A DNA stretch of 64,000 nt. Source: Limosilactobacillus pontis. GTDB taxonomy: Bacteria; Bacillota; Bacilli; Lactobacillales; Lactobacillaceae. Shown in pieces: positions 27,309-36,937 of this stretch. The stretch lies in contig NZ_PNFV01000008.1 in assembly GCF_002940945.1 (NCBI RefSeq), forward strand, positions 1 through 64,000, read 5' to 3'. Both the position numbers and the translations under genes were made by a program. The notes under the pieces were generated by a model. The model was not told the DNA's origin. It saw nothing but the letters and a program-made list of their open reading frames with translations, and did not search any database. How positions within the stretch are numbered: the first letter of the stretch is position 1; every line of letters starts with the position of its first letter.

Positions 27309-28157
27309 ATGAAAAAGTTCAAAGCAATTTGGCTATTATTACTGCTGCTAATTCCCACCTTGTGCCTGACTGGCTGTGAAAGTGTCACGACGCGAGCCAA
27401 CCACCAGGATACTTGGTCTCGGATTGAGCGTCGCAAGAAAGTTATCATCGGCCTCGATGATAGTTTCGTACCGATGGGCTTCCGGCAGAAGAACGGGAAA
27501 CTGGTCGGCTATGATGTTGATTTAGCCCGGGCTGTCTTCAAGCAGTACGGGATCAAGGCGGACTTCCAGCCGATCGATTGGTCGATGAAGGAGACTGAGC
27601 TGAAAAACGGGACAATTGACCTCCTCTGGAATGGTTACTCTGTCAACGCCAGCCGCCGCAAAAAGGTCGCTTTCTCTCGTTATTACCTTGCCAACCGGCA
27701 GGTCCTGGTAACCTTGAAGCGTGACCACATCAATAACCTCAACGACATGCGGGGCAAGACCCTCGGCGTACAGACCGGCTCAACCGGAGATACGGTCTTA
27801 AACGAACACCCTAAGTTATTGAAAAATAAAATTAAGGGTAAGACCCCGGTTATGTATGATACCTTCCCCAACGCCTTTATCGACTTGAACGCCGGACGGA
27901 TTCAGGGGATCCTGATGGACGAGGTCTACGCCAACTACTATGTCAAGCACCAGAAGGATCCGGGTGCCTACCGGGTCGAGGTCAATAAACAGTTCCCGGT
28001 AGAATACTTTGCGGTTGGTATGCGTAAGGGCGACAAGACATTACGGACTAAGATCAATGATGGGCTTGGTCGCCTGCAACGTGATGGCCAGTTAAAAGCG
28101 ATTAATGAAAAGTGGTTTGGGACGGATAGCACCTTCCTGGGCCCCGATAACAACTGA
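27309..28157 (+). CDS. Amino acid ABC transporter substrate-binding lipoprotein
   Basis: 282 residues, extracytoplasmic solute-binding protein family 3. The signal peptide ends in a lipobox LTGC (cysteine near residue 22), so it is lipid-anchored outside the membrane. Ligand-binding motifs include GLDDSFVPMGFR, GYDVDLARAVF and GVQTGSTGD. It ends the T-box-regulated operon and is followed by a strong terminator. Histidine specificity comes from the T-box, not from the binding pocket. Confidence 0.92.
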   Translation: MKKFKAIWLLLLLLIPTLCLTGCESVTTRANHQDTWSRIERRKKVIIGLDDSFVPMGFRQKNGKLVGYDVDLARAVFKQYGIKADFQPIDWSMKETELKNGTIDLLWNGYSVNASRRKKVAFSRYYLANRQVLVTLKRDHINNLNDMRGKTLGVQTGSTGDTVLNEHPKLLKNKIKGKTPVMYDTFPNAFIDLNAGRIQGILMDEVYANYYVKHQKDPGAYRVEVNKQFPVEYFAVGMRKGDKTLRTKINDGLGRLQRDGQLKAINEKWFGTDSTFLGPDNN

Positions 28158-28171
28158 TATTTAATGCATGT

Positions 28172-28203
28172 AAAGCTGGTGGAATGAAAAATCACCAGCT
28201 TTT
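28172..28203 (+). terminator. Terminator of the amino acid transporter operon
   Basis: AAAGCTGGTG, an 11-nt loop, CACCAGCTTTT. Confidence 0.9.
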
Positions 28204-28237
28204 CTGTGTCAATTTGTCCCAAAATTTGGGGATCAGT

Positions 28238-28266
28238 TTGTAATTTAAGACGGTTTAACGTATCAT
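28238..28266 (+). promoter_or_regulatory. Promoter of ymfF-ymfH
   Basis: TTGTAA (28238-28243), 17-bp spacer, TATCAT (28261-28266). A near-palindrome CCCAAAATTTGGGG (28219-28232) lies just upstream of the -35. Confidence 0.6.
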
Positions 28267-28351
28267 TAACCAGTATGACTAATTCGGCAAAAATGATGAG
28301 CGTTATTCCATTTTATTGACGCTTATCCTAATGGAAAGGAGAACATCGATA

Positions 28352-29602
28352 GTGCACTTTGATCTTGCCAGTGGCGTGGCTCTCCACGTTATCCCCACCA
28401 AGCAATTTAAGATGACACATGTTCTGATCACTTTTACCACGCCCCAGACACGTGATAACGCAACGGCTCGCAACCTTCTGGCCAACCTTCTTGAGACCAG
28501 TACCCATCGTTACCCGACTCAAACAGCCTTGGCCCGGCAACTGGCCAAGCTTTATGGGGCTTATGTTGGTATGGGAGTTGGTCGGGTTGGCCGCTTACAT
28601 ACGGTACGCTTACGAGCCAGTTTCGTCAACGACCAGATCGCCGGTACTAACCTCTTTGCTCAGGTGATTGACTTGATCAATGAGATCCTCTTTCATCCCC
28701 TGATTGATGATAATGAGTTCGATGGCCCGACCTTTCGAATCCAGGCCCATAACCTGGAGCAGACCATCACTGCTATGTACGATGACAAGCAGTTCTACGC
28801 TAACCGGCAACTGATGAAACTCTACTACCCATCGGATACCGTTATGCGGGTCCCTAGTTTCGGCCGGGTGGCTGACCTCACCGACCTGACGGCACAGAAC
28901 CTCGTTCCGGTATACCGGGATATGATTACGCATGACCGGGTTGATATCTTTGTGCTTGGCGACGTCGATCCAAATATGGTTAGGGATGAGATTGGTTTGT
29001 TGCCGTTTGCTGACCGGGAGATTCCATCGATGCGTCCTTACTACCAACAACCGCTCTTCCCAGCTGTTCAGCAACGGGTGGAACACCAGCCCGTTGTTCA
29101 GGCAAAGCTTAACCTGGGCTACCAGCTGCCGGTTTACTATCACGACCGCAACTATTACGCTGGGTTGGTCTTTAACGGCCTTTTTGGCGGTACGCCATAT
29201 TCTAAGCTTTTTACCAATGTTCGGGAGAAGGCTAGTCTAGCTTACTATGCGACGAGCCGTCTTTTACCATTCACTGGCTTTTTAGGGGTTCAGACGGGAA
29301 TCCAGTCCGCCGATGCTCAGCGGGTGGAGGATCTAATTGCCCAGCAGCTGGCTGATCTCAGTGTGGGAAAGTTCACGACCGAGCAACTGGTTGAGGTTCA
29401 GGATAGCCTGATTAACCAATACCGGGCTAGTCATGATTTGGCAAACAATATTCTAGGTCGTGAGCTCCTGCGGGCCTTGCTTAATCTGCCACCGGCAACC
29501 GCGGTTGCAGCGAAGATTAATGCGGTGACTCCCGAAGATGTCTCTCGGGTGGCCCAGATGGTGAAAATGCAGGCGATTTACTTATTGAGTGGTGAGAAAT
29601 AA
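28352..29602 (+). CDS. YmfF-type M16 peptidase-like protein (no zinc motif)
   Basis: 416 residues, pitrilysin (M16) fold. The place where active members carry HxxEH reads NLLANLLETS, with no histidines, so this is probably the inactive partner of the next gene. I start it at GTG 28352 because AAAGGAG lies 10 bases before it; an ATG-type frame to 28316 has no ribosome site. YmfF/YmfH pairs sit upstream of rodZ, pgsA and cinA in Firmicutes, as here. Confidence 0.85.
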   Translation: MHFDLASGVALHVIPTKQFKMTHVLITFTTPQTRDNATARNLLANLLETSTHRYPTQTALARQLAKLYGAYVGMGVGRVGRLHTVRLRASFVNDQIAGTNLFAQVIDLINEILFHPLIDDNEFDGPTFRIQAHNLEQTITAMYDDKQFYANRQLMKLYYPSDTVMRVPSFGRVADLTDLTAQNLVPVYRDMITHDRVDIFVLGDVDPNMVRDEIGLLPFADREIPSMRPYYQQPLFPAVQQRVEHQPVVQAKLNLGYQLPVYYHDRNYYAGLVFNGLFGGTPYSKLFTNVREKASLAYYATSRLLPFTGFLGVQTGIQSADAQRVEDLIAQQLADLSVGKFTTEQLVEVQDSLINQYRASHDLANNILGRELLRALLNLPPATAVAAKINAVTPEDVSRVAQMVKMQAIYLLSGEK

Positions 29603-29606
29603 ACAG

Positions 29607-30905
29607 ATGGATAGACAAACGTATCAAGAATTCAACCGGACTATATACCGACAGCGACTAGCCAATGGACTCCTCGTTCAGCTTCTGCCGATGCCGGGTT
29701 TCCAGAAGACCTACGCAACTTTCTCGACGGACTTCGGCTCAATTGATAACCACTTCATCCCGTATCACGAGCAAGAACCGGTTCGAGTGCCCGATGGGGT
29801 GGCCCACTTTCTTGAACATAAGATGTTTGAGAAGGCCGATCACGATGCCTTTGACCTCTTTGGCAAACTGGGTGCGGACTCTAACGCCTATACCAGCTTT
29901 ACCCAGACCAGCTACCTCTTTGCTACGACCAGTTACCTTCATGAAAACTTGGACGTCCTGCTCAACTTCGTACAGGATCCCTACTTCACTGCCCAGACGG
30001 TACAAAAAGAGCAGGGGATCATTGGTCAGGAGATCAAGATGTATGACGATGATGCCGACTGGCGCCTCTATCTGGGACTGATTGGGAACCTCTATCCACA
30101 TGATCCAATGAGGATAGATATTGCCGGGACGGTGGAGTCGATTGGACAGATCACCCCGGCAATCTTAATGCAGAGTTACCGAACTTTCTATCAGCCGGCT
30201 AACATGAACCTTTTCATCGTCGGTAACCTGGATCCTCAGCAAACCCTGGAATGGATCGAGGAGAACCAGGGGGCTAAGGAATTTTCACCGACCGAGGCTC
30301 CACGGCGTTTGTTTGAGTTGAATGACCCGACCGCCCACGACGTTATCCCATTTCGATCGCTGACGATGAATATTGCCCGGCCAAAGGTGATGGTCGGGCT
30401 GCGCGGGATCAAGCAGTTTAATGACGGCCGTGAACGGTTGCGCTACAAACTAGCCGTGGACCTACTTTTGGACGTCCTATTCGATGATACGTCTGATAAC
30501 TACCTGCGTCTCTATAACAATGAGGTTCTTGACGACTCCTTTGGGTACAATTTTGAGATGCAACGGGGCTTTCACTTTGCCTACTTCAGTTCAAACACCG
30601 ACCAGATGGAACGCTTCGCCGACGAGGTTGTAGCTATTTTGGAAAGTGCTGATAAGCAGATTGATGCTGCCCGGACCCGGTTTGCTGGAATCAAACGGGC
30701 CGAGCTTGGCCGTTTGATTGGCTTGCTGGATACTCCAGAGGCAATCGCCAATCGCTATGCTGGCCGTCTATTTGATTGTGCCAACCTGATGGATGAAATT
30801 CAGGCCTTGAAGACCATCACTCTGGACGACCTTTATCAGGTAGCGGCGGAGTTTATCACTCCACAGGGAATCTCGGTTTACCAGGTAGTTCCACATCACC
30901 AGTAA
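29607..30905 (+). CDS. YmfH-type M16 zinc peptidase
   Basis: 432 residues. The inverted zinc motif HFLEH is near residues 71-75, with a distal glutamate in QEIKMYDDD. Likely forms a two-chain protease with the preceding protein; substrates unknown. The ATG at 29607 is 4 bases after the previous stop. An upstream frame overlapping the previous gene by 14 bases is possible. Confidence 0.88.
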   Translation: MDRQTYQEFNRTIYRQRLANGLLVQLLPMPGFQKTYATFSTDFGSIDNHFIPYHEQEPVRVPDGVAHFLEHKMFEKADHDAFDLFGKLGADSNAYTSFTQTSYLFATTSYLHENLDVLLNFVQDPYFTAQTVQKEQGIIGQEIKMYDDDADWRLYLGLIGNLYPHDPMRIDIAGTVESIGQITPAILMQSYRTFYQPANMNLFIVGNLDPQQTLEWIEENQGAKEFSPTEAPRRLFELNDPTAHDVIPFRSLTMNIARPKVMVGLRGIKQFNDGRERLRYKLAVDLLLDVLFDDTSDNYLRLYNNEVLDDSFGYNFEMQRGFHFAYFSSNTDQMERFADEVVAILESADKQIDAARTRFAGIKRAELGRLIGLLDTPEAIANRYAGRLFDCANLMDEIQALKTITLDDLYQVAAEFITPQGISVYQVVPHHQ

Positions 30906-30925
30906 TGTTCCCTTTTCTTAACTTC

Positions 30926-30950
30926 TGTTCTTAAGAGAACATGATATAAT
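30926..30950 (+). promoter_or_regulatory. rodZ promoter with inverted repeat
   Basis: Extended -10 TGATATAAT at 30942-30950. Directly before it TGTTCT (30926-30931), 4 nt, AGAACA (30936-30941) is a perfect inverted repeat that would cover the spacer, a possible operator. Confidence 0.55.
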
Positions 30951-30989
30951 GTCCAAGGATAAGTGAAAAAATAAAATGGAGATAGGCTA

Positions 30990-32039
30990 ATGAGTGAAAA
31001 CAATAGCGAACAAAAGCATATTGAGATCGGTAAGAAGCTGCAGGCAGCCCGTCAGGCCAAGGGATATACGCTTGACGACCTCCAACAGATCACTAAGATC
31101 CAAAAGAGGTACCTGATTGCAATCGAGGACGAAAAGTTTGATGAGCTTCCTGGCGACTTCTACGTCCGGGCCTTCGTCAAGCAGTATGCCGACACTGTCG
31201 GTTTGAACGGGGAGGACCTGCTCAAGGAGTACGAGGATGACCTGCCCAAGGCTAAAACGGCCGAGTACTCCGACCATATTGCCCAGGCAGTGGAGTCACG
31301 GGCCAGTCAGCACAAGACCATCGGCAACCAGGTCAATAAGACACGAAAGTATATGCCAACGATCATCATCACCGTGGTGATCATCTTAGTCTTGGCGGCT
31401 ATCTGGTTTACTGCAATTGCCCGGAGCCATCGGGACTCCTCAACGCGGATCGACAACAGCTCCGTTTCCGTTTCGGGTGAGAGTCGAAAGAAGGCCTCTT
31501 CATCCAGCAAGAAGGTGACTAAGAAGCCAGCTTCGACCGCACTTAAGCTCACGCAGGCCAGTCGAAATGAGACTAGTGTTACCTACACGGCCGAACAACT
31601 GAAGGCTGACACAACGTTACAGATCAACCCGACCGACCGGGCTTGGATGCAGGTACGGGCTAATAACAATACCCTATTGAACCAGACTCTGAATGCCAAC
31701 GATAAGGCTAAAGTCAAGGTAGCTAAGGATACCACTAGCCTGGTCATCACGGTCGGCAATGCTCGGTCCACCAAGTTGAAAATTGGCAACCGGACCATCG
31801 ACTTCACTGATAATGGCCGTTACCAAAACACCCGGACGGTAACGATTAACTTCGGCAGCCAACAGGGCAGCAGCTCAATGGCTTCGTCCAGCAGCGCAAC
31901 GAGTACTAACGGTCAGCGGACGACGACCAGCAGTAGTGCTGCTAGCCAGCAAACGACTAACAATGATGCCAACCGTCAGTCCACAACGGCAACCTCAAAT
32001 GCCAATAACCGGCAGCAGACAAATACGCAGACACGATAA
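30990..32039 (+). CDS. rodZ: RodZ-like helix-turn-helix membrane protein (YmfM)
   Basis: 349 residues. A cytoplasmic HTH_25 domain (IGKKLQAARQAKGYTLDDLQ, residues about 12-31) is followed by a transmembrane helix (PTIIITVVIILVLAAIWFTA, near 129-148), an outer DUF4115 domain (about 195-280) and a low-complexity Ser/Thr/Asn/Gln tail of about 60 residues. RodZ links MreB to the wall-elongation machine. Operon with pgsA 15 bp downstream. Confidence 0.88.
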   Translation: MSENNSEQKHIEIGKKLQAARQAKGYTLDDLQQITKIQKRYLIAIEDEKFDELPGDFYVRAFVKQYADTVGLNGEDLLKEYEDDLPKAKTAEYSDHIAQAVESRASQHKTIGNQVNKTRKYMPTIIITVVIILVLAAIWFTAIARSHRDSSTRIDNSSVSVSGESRKKASSSSKKVTKKPASTALKLTQASRNETSVTYTAEQLKADTTLQINPTDRAWMQVRANNNTLLNQTLNANDKAKVKVAKDTTSLVITVGNARSTKLKIGNRTIDFTDNGRYQNTRTVTINFGSQQGSSSMASSSSATSTNGQRTTTSSSAASQQTTNNDANRQSTTATSNANNRQQTNTQTR

Positions 32040-32054
32040 TTGGAGGAGTAGACT

Positions 32055-32639
32055 TTGAATTTACCTAATAAGTTAACCGTTGTGCGGTTGATTATCATTC
32101 CCTTTTTCTTGATACTGATGGTGGTTCCACTGTCATGGGGCAGCGTGACTTTCTGGGGCGCCACAATTCCAGTTGCCCAGCTAATTGCAGCAATTCTCTT
32201 TATTGCGGCGACGATTACCGATAACCTCGATGGTCGGATCGCCCGGCGCGACCATCTGGTGACCAACTTTGGTAAGTTTACCGATCCGCTGGCTGATAAA
32301 CTTCTGGTCATGACGGCCTTTATCGTCCTGACTGGTAGTCAGATAGTGCCGGCCTGGGTCACCGCTATCATCATTTGGCGTGAGCTGGCTGTAACCGGTC
32401 TTCGCCTCCTGTTGGTTGAACAGAGCGGAATTGTGTTGGCGGCCAAAATGCCTGGCAAGATCAAGACGACGACCCAGTTCATCGCAATTATCTTCCTATT
32501 GCTGAACAATGTCATCTTTGCTATCTGGGGGATTCCGTTTGGTCAGATCATGCTCTACATCTGCCTGTTCTTCACGGTGTACTCCGGAGTGGACTACTTC
32601 ATCCAAGGCCGGGGTGTCTTTGCCGATGGTTTCAAATAA
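32055..32639 (+). CDS. pgsA: CDP-diacylglycerol-glycerol-3-phosphate 3-phosphatidyltransferase
   Basis: Membrane enzyme (194 residues) making phosphatidylglycerol phosphate, the precursor of phosphatidylglycerol and cardiolipin. The CDP-alcohol motif D-x2-DG-x2-AR-x8-G-x3-D-x3-D is complete (starting TDNLDGRIAR). TTG start with TGGAGGAG 7-9 bases upstream. Confidence 0.94.
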   Translation: MNLPNKLTVVRLIIIPFFLILMVVPLSWGSVTFWGATIPVAQLIAAILFIAATITDNLDGRIARRDHLVTNFGKFTDPLADKLLVMTAFIVLTGSQIVPAWVTAIIIWRELAVTGLRLLLVEQSGIVLAAKMPGKIKTTTQFIAIIFLLLNNVIFAIWGIPFGQIMLYICLFFTVYSGVDYFIQGRGVFADGFK

Positions 32640-32647
32640 AAAATAAT

Positions 32648-32678
32648 CAAGCTGGTGAGTTCTTCTCCCAGCTTTTTT
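32648..32678 (+). terminator. Terminator after pgsA
   Basis: AAGCTGG, an 11-nt loop, CCCAGCTT and a T run. Confidence 0.75.
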
Positions 32679-32730
32679 GAACTGGCAAGTTATAATTTAC
32701 GTATTAACTATATAGGGGTGGATAAGTAAA

Positions 32731-33978
32731 ATGGATGCTGAGATTATATCCGTTGGTACCGAGATTGTGCTCGGCCAGATTGTAAATACCAACGCGCCGT
32801 TTCTTGCTCGTCAGCTGGCGACACTGGGGATCACCGCCGACCGCCAACTGGCGATTCCAGATCGGCAGACCTTGATGGTCGATTCAATTCAGGCGGCCTG
32901 GCAGCGGTCACCGCTGGTCTTTGTCTGTGGCGGTCTGGGGCCAACCGCCGATGATGTGACCTTGGCAGCCGTGGCCAAGGTCCTGGGAACAAGCCTGACC
33001 CTCGATCAGAATCACTGGCAATGGATTCAAGAGACCTTTGCTCAACGCCATAAGCAGATGATGCCGGAGAATATCCAACAGGCCAAGTTCTTGTCTGGTG
33101 GCCAGCCACTTCCTAACGCCGTGGGGCTGGCACTGGGGAGTTGGTACGAGCGGGACGGCCACCGGTTGGTAGTTTTGCCGGGTCCACCCCGTGAATTTGT
33201 CCCGATGCTTACCGAAGAGGTTATGCCGCGTCTAACCAAACTCGTGGGGCAACGAGTTCAGATCACCAGTCGCACCTTAAACTTCTTTGGTCGGCCGGAA
33301 TCACAGCTGATGGACGAGATTGCTGCTGTAACTGCTGACCTAGCTGGGGTGACGATTACCTCCTACGTTCAGCCGGATGCCATTCAGGTGCGGATGACCG
33401 TGCGCAATCAGCCGCAAGCTGTCGCTGATCGTCTGCTGGATGCTGCTCAGAAGACAATTATCAATGAAGAGGCTCCATTTTTCTTTGGGATTGGTGATGA
33501 TTGTCAGTTAGCCAAGGTAGTGGTCGGCCAGTTACGGGAACGCGGCTGGCGAGTGACGGCTGCAGAGAGTCTGACTGGCGGGATGTTCCAGAGTACAATC
33601 TGCTCGGTACCTGGTGCCTCCAATGTCTTTGACGGGGGTCTGGTTACCTATGCGGCTCGGGCCAAGGAGCAGCTACTGGGGATCGATCCCCGGATTATTG
33701 CTAAACACGGGGTAGTTAGCGCTCAAACGGCCGCCCAAATGGCTGAGAAGAGTCGGAATAAGCTTGGCGTTCAGGTCGGACTCGGGTTTACTGGGGTGGC
33801 CGGACCTGACGATCTCGAGGGGCAGCCAGCTGGTACCGTCTGGGTTGGCTTGGCGATTACCGGTCAGCCAACGACGACCCGGCTCCTCCACCTCGGCGCT
33901 TATCGTGGCCGTCAAGCGGTTCGCCGACAGAGTGTCCAGGCGGGACTGCAGATGCTCTACCGGGCCCTTCAAAAATAG
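32731..33978 (+). CDS. cinA: CinA-family competence/damage-inducible protein
   Basis: 415 residues. An N-terminal MoCF-like domain (EIISVGTEIVLGQIVNTN) is followed by a C-terminal nicotinamide-nucleotide amidase domain with AAESLTGGMFQSTI near residues 275-288 and GVAGP. Such proteins are linked to NAD salvage (pyrophosphatase and deamidase activity). Stands directly before recA, as in many Firmicutes. Confidence 0.93.
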   Translation: MDAEIISVGTEIVLGQIVNTNAPFLARQLATLGITADRQLAIPDRQTLMVDSIQAAWQRSPLVFVCGGLGPTADDVTLAAVAKVLGTSLTLDQNHWQWIQETFAQRHKQMMPENIQQAKFLSGGQPLPNAVGLALGSWYERDGHRLVVLPGPPREFVPMLTEEVMPRLTKLVGQRVQITSRTLNFFGRPESQLMDEIAAVTADLAGVTITSYVQPDAIQVRMTVRNQPQAVADRLLDAAQKTIINEEAPFFFGIGDDCQLAKVVVGQLRERGWRVTAAESLTGGMFQSTICSVPGASNVFDGGLVTYAARAKEQLLGIDPRIIAKHGVVSAQTAAQMAEKSRNKLGVQVGLGFTGVAGPDDLEGQPAGTVWVGLAITGQPTTTRLLHLGAYRGRQAVRRQSVQAGLQMLYRALQK

Positions 33979-33979
33979 G

Positions 33980-33993
33980 GGAACCACTGTTCG
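33980..33993 (+). promoter_or_regulatory. SOS box (LexA site) of recA
   Basis: GGAACCACTGTTCG matches the Gram-positive SOS consensus CGAACNNNNGTTCG at all but the first base. It lies upstream of a probable recA promoter (TTGTTT near 34002, extended -10 TGGTATCAT ending near 34029). Confidence 0.65.
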
Positions 33994-34068
33994 CATTTTT
34001 CTTGTTTTTTTATGTAAAACTGGTATCATTAGTTATCGGACATTTCGATGCAAAGGAGGAATTTTGAT

Positions 34069-35142
34069 TTGGCTGATCAGCGAAAGGCAGCACTAGATGT
34101 TGCCATCAGAAAGATCGAAAAGAATTTCGGTAAGGGCTCTATCATGCGGATGGGGGACGCTGCCGACATGAAGATCGCAACGGTTTCCAGTGGCTCATTG
34201 GCGATTGATAAGGCACTTGGGGTTGGCGGCTACCCACGTGGCCGGATTGTGGAAATCTACGGTCCCGAAAGTTCTGGTAAGACGACGGTGGCCCTGCATG
34301 CCGTGGCAGAGGTTCAACGGCAGGGCGGCACGGCGGCTTACATCGACGCTGAAAACGCCCTGGATCCGCAGTATGCCGAGGCCCTCGGGGTTGATGTTGA
34401 CAACCTCCTCCTCTCCCAGCCAGATACCGGTGAAGAGGGGCTGGAAATTGCTGATGCCTTGATTTCCAGCGGAGCCGTCGACCTAGTCGTGGTTGATTCC
34501 GTGGCTGCCCTGGTTCCTCGGGCTGAAATTGAAGGTGAGATGGGTGACGCCCATGTTGGACTGCAAGCACGGCTGATGTCACAGGCCCTGCGAAAGCTCT
34601 CAGGAGAGATTAACAAAACCAAGACTATCGCCATCTTTATTAACCAGATCCGTGAAAAGGTTGGCGTGATGTTTGGTAATCCTGAGACAACAACGGGTGG
34701 CCGGGCCTTGAAGTTCTATTCCACGATTCGGATGGAGATCCGACGGGCCGAGCAGATCAAAAATGGCACCGATGTCATTGGTAATCGGGCCAAGGTTAAG
34801 ATCGTTAAAAACAAGGTAGCGCCACCGTTCAAGCGTTGTGAAGTCGACATCATGTATGGCGAAGGAATCTCCAAGACAGGGGAATTGCTGGACATGGCGG
34901 TTGAAAAGGACCTGGTCAACAAGAGTGGGGCCTGGTATTCATATGGCAGTGAACGGATTGGTCAGGGACGTGAAAATGCTAAAAAGTGGCTGGCCGAACA
35001 CCCTGATCAGATGGCTGAGTTGATGAACAAGGTTCGAGTTGCCTATGGAATGGCCCCACTGGAGGATACCAAGAATGCCGACGGTGAAGGTCAGCCAGGT
35101 GAACAAAAGCAGGATACAATTGAAGAAGCAAGCAAGAAGTAA
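34069..35142 (+). CDS. recA: Recombinase A
   Basis: 357 residues. Walker [10 protein letters not shown] is near residues 66-74; the MAW region [16 protein letters not shown], Walker [11 protein letters not shown] and the loop L2 GNPETTTGG region are intact. The C-terminus is acidic with Gln/Lys. The TTG at 34069 has AAAGGAGGA 8 bases upstream; the ATG at 34048 lies before this site and is not used. An SOS box suggests LexA control. Confidence 0.97.
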   Translation: MADQRKAALDVAIRKIEKNFGKGSIMRMGDAADMKIATVSSGSLAIDKALGVGGYPRGRIVEIYGPESSGKTTVALHAVAEVQRQGGTAAYIDAENALDPQYAEALGVDVDNLLLSQPDTGEEGLEIADALISSGAVDLVVVDSVAALVPRAEIEGEMGDAHVGLQARLMSQALRKLSGEINKTKTIAIFINQIREKVGVMFGNPETTTGGRALKFYSTIRMEIRRAEQIKNGTDVIGNRAKVKIVKNKVAPPFKRCEVDIMYGEGISKTGELLDMAVEKDLVNKSGAWYSYGSERIGQGRENAKKWLAEHPDQMAELMNKVRVAYGMAPLEDTKNADGEGQPGEQKQDTIEEASKK

Positions 35143-35163
35143 ATTTGCTTTATAATTTTAGAC

Positions 35164-35194
35164 GGGATTGGCACGTGCCAGTCCTTTCTTTTTT
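35164..35194 (+). terminator. recA terminator
   Basis: Twenty bases with near-perfect dyad symmetry (GGATTGGCAC/GTGCCAGTCC) and a T-rich tail. Confidence 0.85.
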
Positions 35195-35215
35195 AGGTCC
35201 GAATGCATTCAGTGG

Positions 35216-35244
35216 TTGACACCTATCTTGGGCAAGCTTAGAAT
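35216..35244 (+). promoter_or_regulatory. rny promoter
   Basis: TTGACA (35216-35221), 17-bp spacer, TAGAAT (35239-35244). A second TTGACA occurs about 40 bp further on, so there may be two start sites. Confidence 0.75.
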
Positions 35245-35324
35245 TTAATTTGTGTGATGTTTTGACATGACACGGTGAAATTAATTTAATTAACCAACAA
35301 CAGAATAGTTGAAGCGGAGGTGAA

Positions 35325-36881
35325 ATGATGAACGTATTAATTTTCGCCGCGCTTGCTATGGTTGTCGGGATTATTATCGGCTATGCAGTTCGCAAGCTTT
35401 CCTATGAAAAAAAGATTGCGGAAGCTCAACAAAATGCTGCTGGAATTATCGCGGATGCAAAGAAAAAGGCGGCGACGGCGAAAAAGGAGGCTATCCTGGA
35501 GGCTAAGGAGGACAGTCACCGCTATCGCGAAAGTGTTGAGGATGAACTCAAACAGCGGCGCAATGAGATTCAGCGTCAGGAAGACCGGCTTTTGCAACGC
35601 GAAACATCCCTTGACCGTAAGGATGATGCTCTTGAGAAACGGGAGAACACGGTTGGGGCACGTGAACACAAGCTTGATCAGCGAACGGAACAACTTCAGC
35701 AATCACAAAAAAAGGCTACGGCATTGGTGGAACAACGGCAACAAGAATTAGAAAGAATTGCCGAGATGTCTCATGAGGATGCTAAAAAGCAATTATTAAG
35801 TGAAATGAAAGATCGGTTAAAGACCGAGCGTGAAGTAATGATTCGGGATAGTGAACAAGAGGCCGAGCTGACGGCCGATCGGAATGCCAAGAAACTAATC
35901 GTTGAAGCGATCCAGCGCAGTGCAGCTGATGTAGTTTCTGAGGCGACGGTTTCGGTGGTTAACCTGCCAAATGACGACATGAAGGGTCGGATCATTGGCC
36001 GTGAGGGTCGTAATATTCGTACTTTGGAGACCCTGACTGGGATTGATCTTATTATCGATGACACTCCTGAAGCGGTAGTATTGAGTGGCTTTGATCCTGT
36101 CCGGCGGGAAATTGCTAAGATCGCCTTGGAAAAATTAATCCAGGATGGTCGGATTCACCCAGCCCGGATTGAGGAGGCTGTTGAGAAGGCTCGCAAGGAG
36201 ATGGATGCCCAACTCCGTGAAACTGGGGAACAGGCTCTCTTTGACCTCGGAATCCATGCCATGCATCCGGATCTGATCAAGACGGTCGGTCGGATGAAGT
36301 ATCGGACCAGCTATGGGCAAAACGTCCTCAACCACTCGATTGAGGTGGCCAAGCTGGCCGGCATTATGGCAGCTGAACTGGGTGAGGATGTTACTCTCGC
36401 CAAACGAGCTGGTTTACTTCATGATATCGGGAAGGCAGTTGACCACGAGGTTGATGGCTCTCACGTTGAATTAGGAGTAGAACTGGCGCGCAAGTACAAG
36501 GAAAATAAGGTGGTTATCAATACGATTGCCTCCCACCACGGCGATGTTGCCCCAACCTCAATCATTGCGGTTCTGGTTCAGGCGGCGGATGCCATTTCCG
36601 GTGCTCGGCCTGGTGCTCGGAGTGAATCGCTTGAGCAGTACATCCAGCGCCTCAAGAAGCTGGAAAGCATAGCAAATAATTACGATGGTGTTGACCATAG
36701 TTACGCAATTCAGGCAGGTCGTGAACTGCGGGTAATCGTCAAGCCGAAGAAGATTTCGGACTTGCAAGCCACTACTTTGGCCCATGATATCAAGCGGCAA
36801 GTTGAACAGCAGCTTGAGTATCCGGGGCACATTAAGGTGACGGTAATTCGGGAAGTACGCGCGGTTGACTATGCTAAGTGA
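35325..36881 (+). CDS. rny: Ribonuclease Y
   Basis: Membrane-anchored endoribonuclease that starts mRNA decay (518 residues). N-terminal helix ([16 protein letters not shown]), a long Lys/Glu/Arg-rich coiled coil to about residue 200, a KH domain ([15 protein letters not shown] near 222-236) and an HD domain with [12 protein letters not shown] near 365-376. GGAGGTGA sits just before two consecutive ATGs; either may be used. Confidence 0.97.
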   Translation: MMNVLIFAALAMVVGIIIGYAVRKLSYEKKIAEAQQNAAGIIADAKKKAATAKKEAILEAKEDSHRYRESVEDELKQRRNEIQRQEDRLLQRETSLDRKDDALEKRENTVGAREHKLDQRTEQLQQSQKKATALVEQRQQELERIAEMSHEDAKKQLLSEMKDRLKTEREVMIRDSEQEAELTADRNAKKLIVEAIQRSAADVVSEATVSVVNLPNDDMKGRIIGREGRNIRTLETLTGIDLIIDDTPEAVVLSGFDPVRREIAKIALEKLIQDGRIHPARIEEAVEKARKEMDAQLRETGEQALFDLGIHAMHPDLIKTVGRMKYRTSYGQNVLNHSIEVAKLAGIMAAELGEDVTLAKRAGLLHDIGKAVDHEVDGSHVELGVELARKYKENKVVINTIASHHGDVAPTSIIAVLVQAADAISGARPGARSESLEQYIQRLKKLESIANNYDGVDHSYAIQAGRELRVIVKPKKISDLQATTLAHDIKRQVEQQLEYPGHIKVTVIREVRAVDYAK

Positions 36882-36882
36882 G

Positions 36883-36913
36883 AAGAATTGGGGGAGGCCC
36901 CAGTTCTTTTTTG
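36883..36913 (+). terminator. rny terminator
   Basis: AGAATTGGGG, GAGG loop, CCCCAGTTCT with a T run. Confidence 0.9.
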
Positions 36914-36937
36914 TTTAGCAGTGTTTACTGATGATGT

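Noticed and set aside
31860..32035. Ser/Thr/Asn/Gln-rich repeats at the rodZ end as a DNA repeat array
   Set aside because: Low-complexity protein tail with irregular codons, no regular DNA unit.
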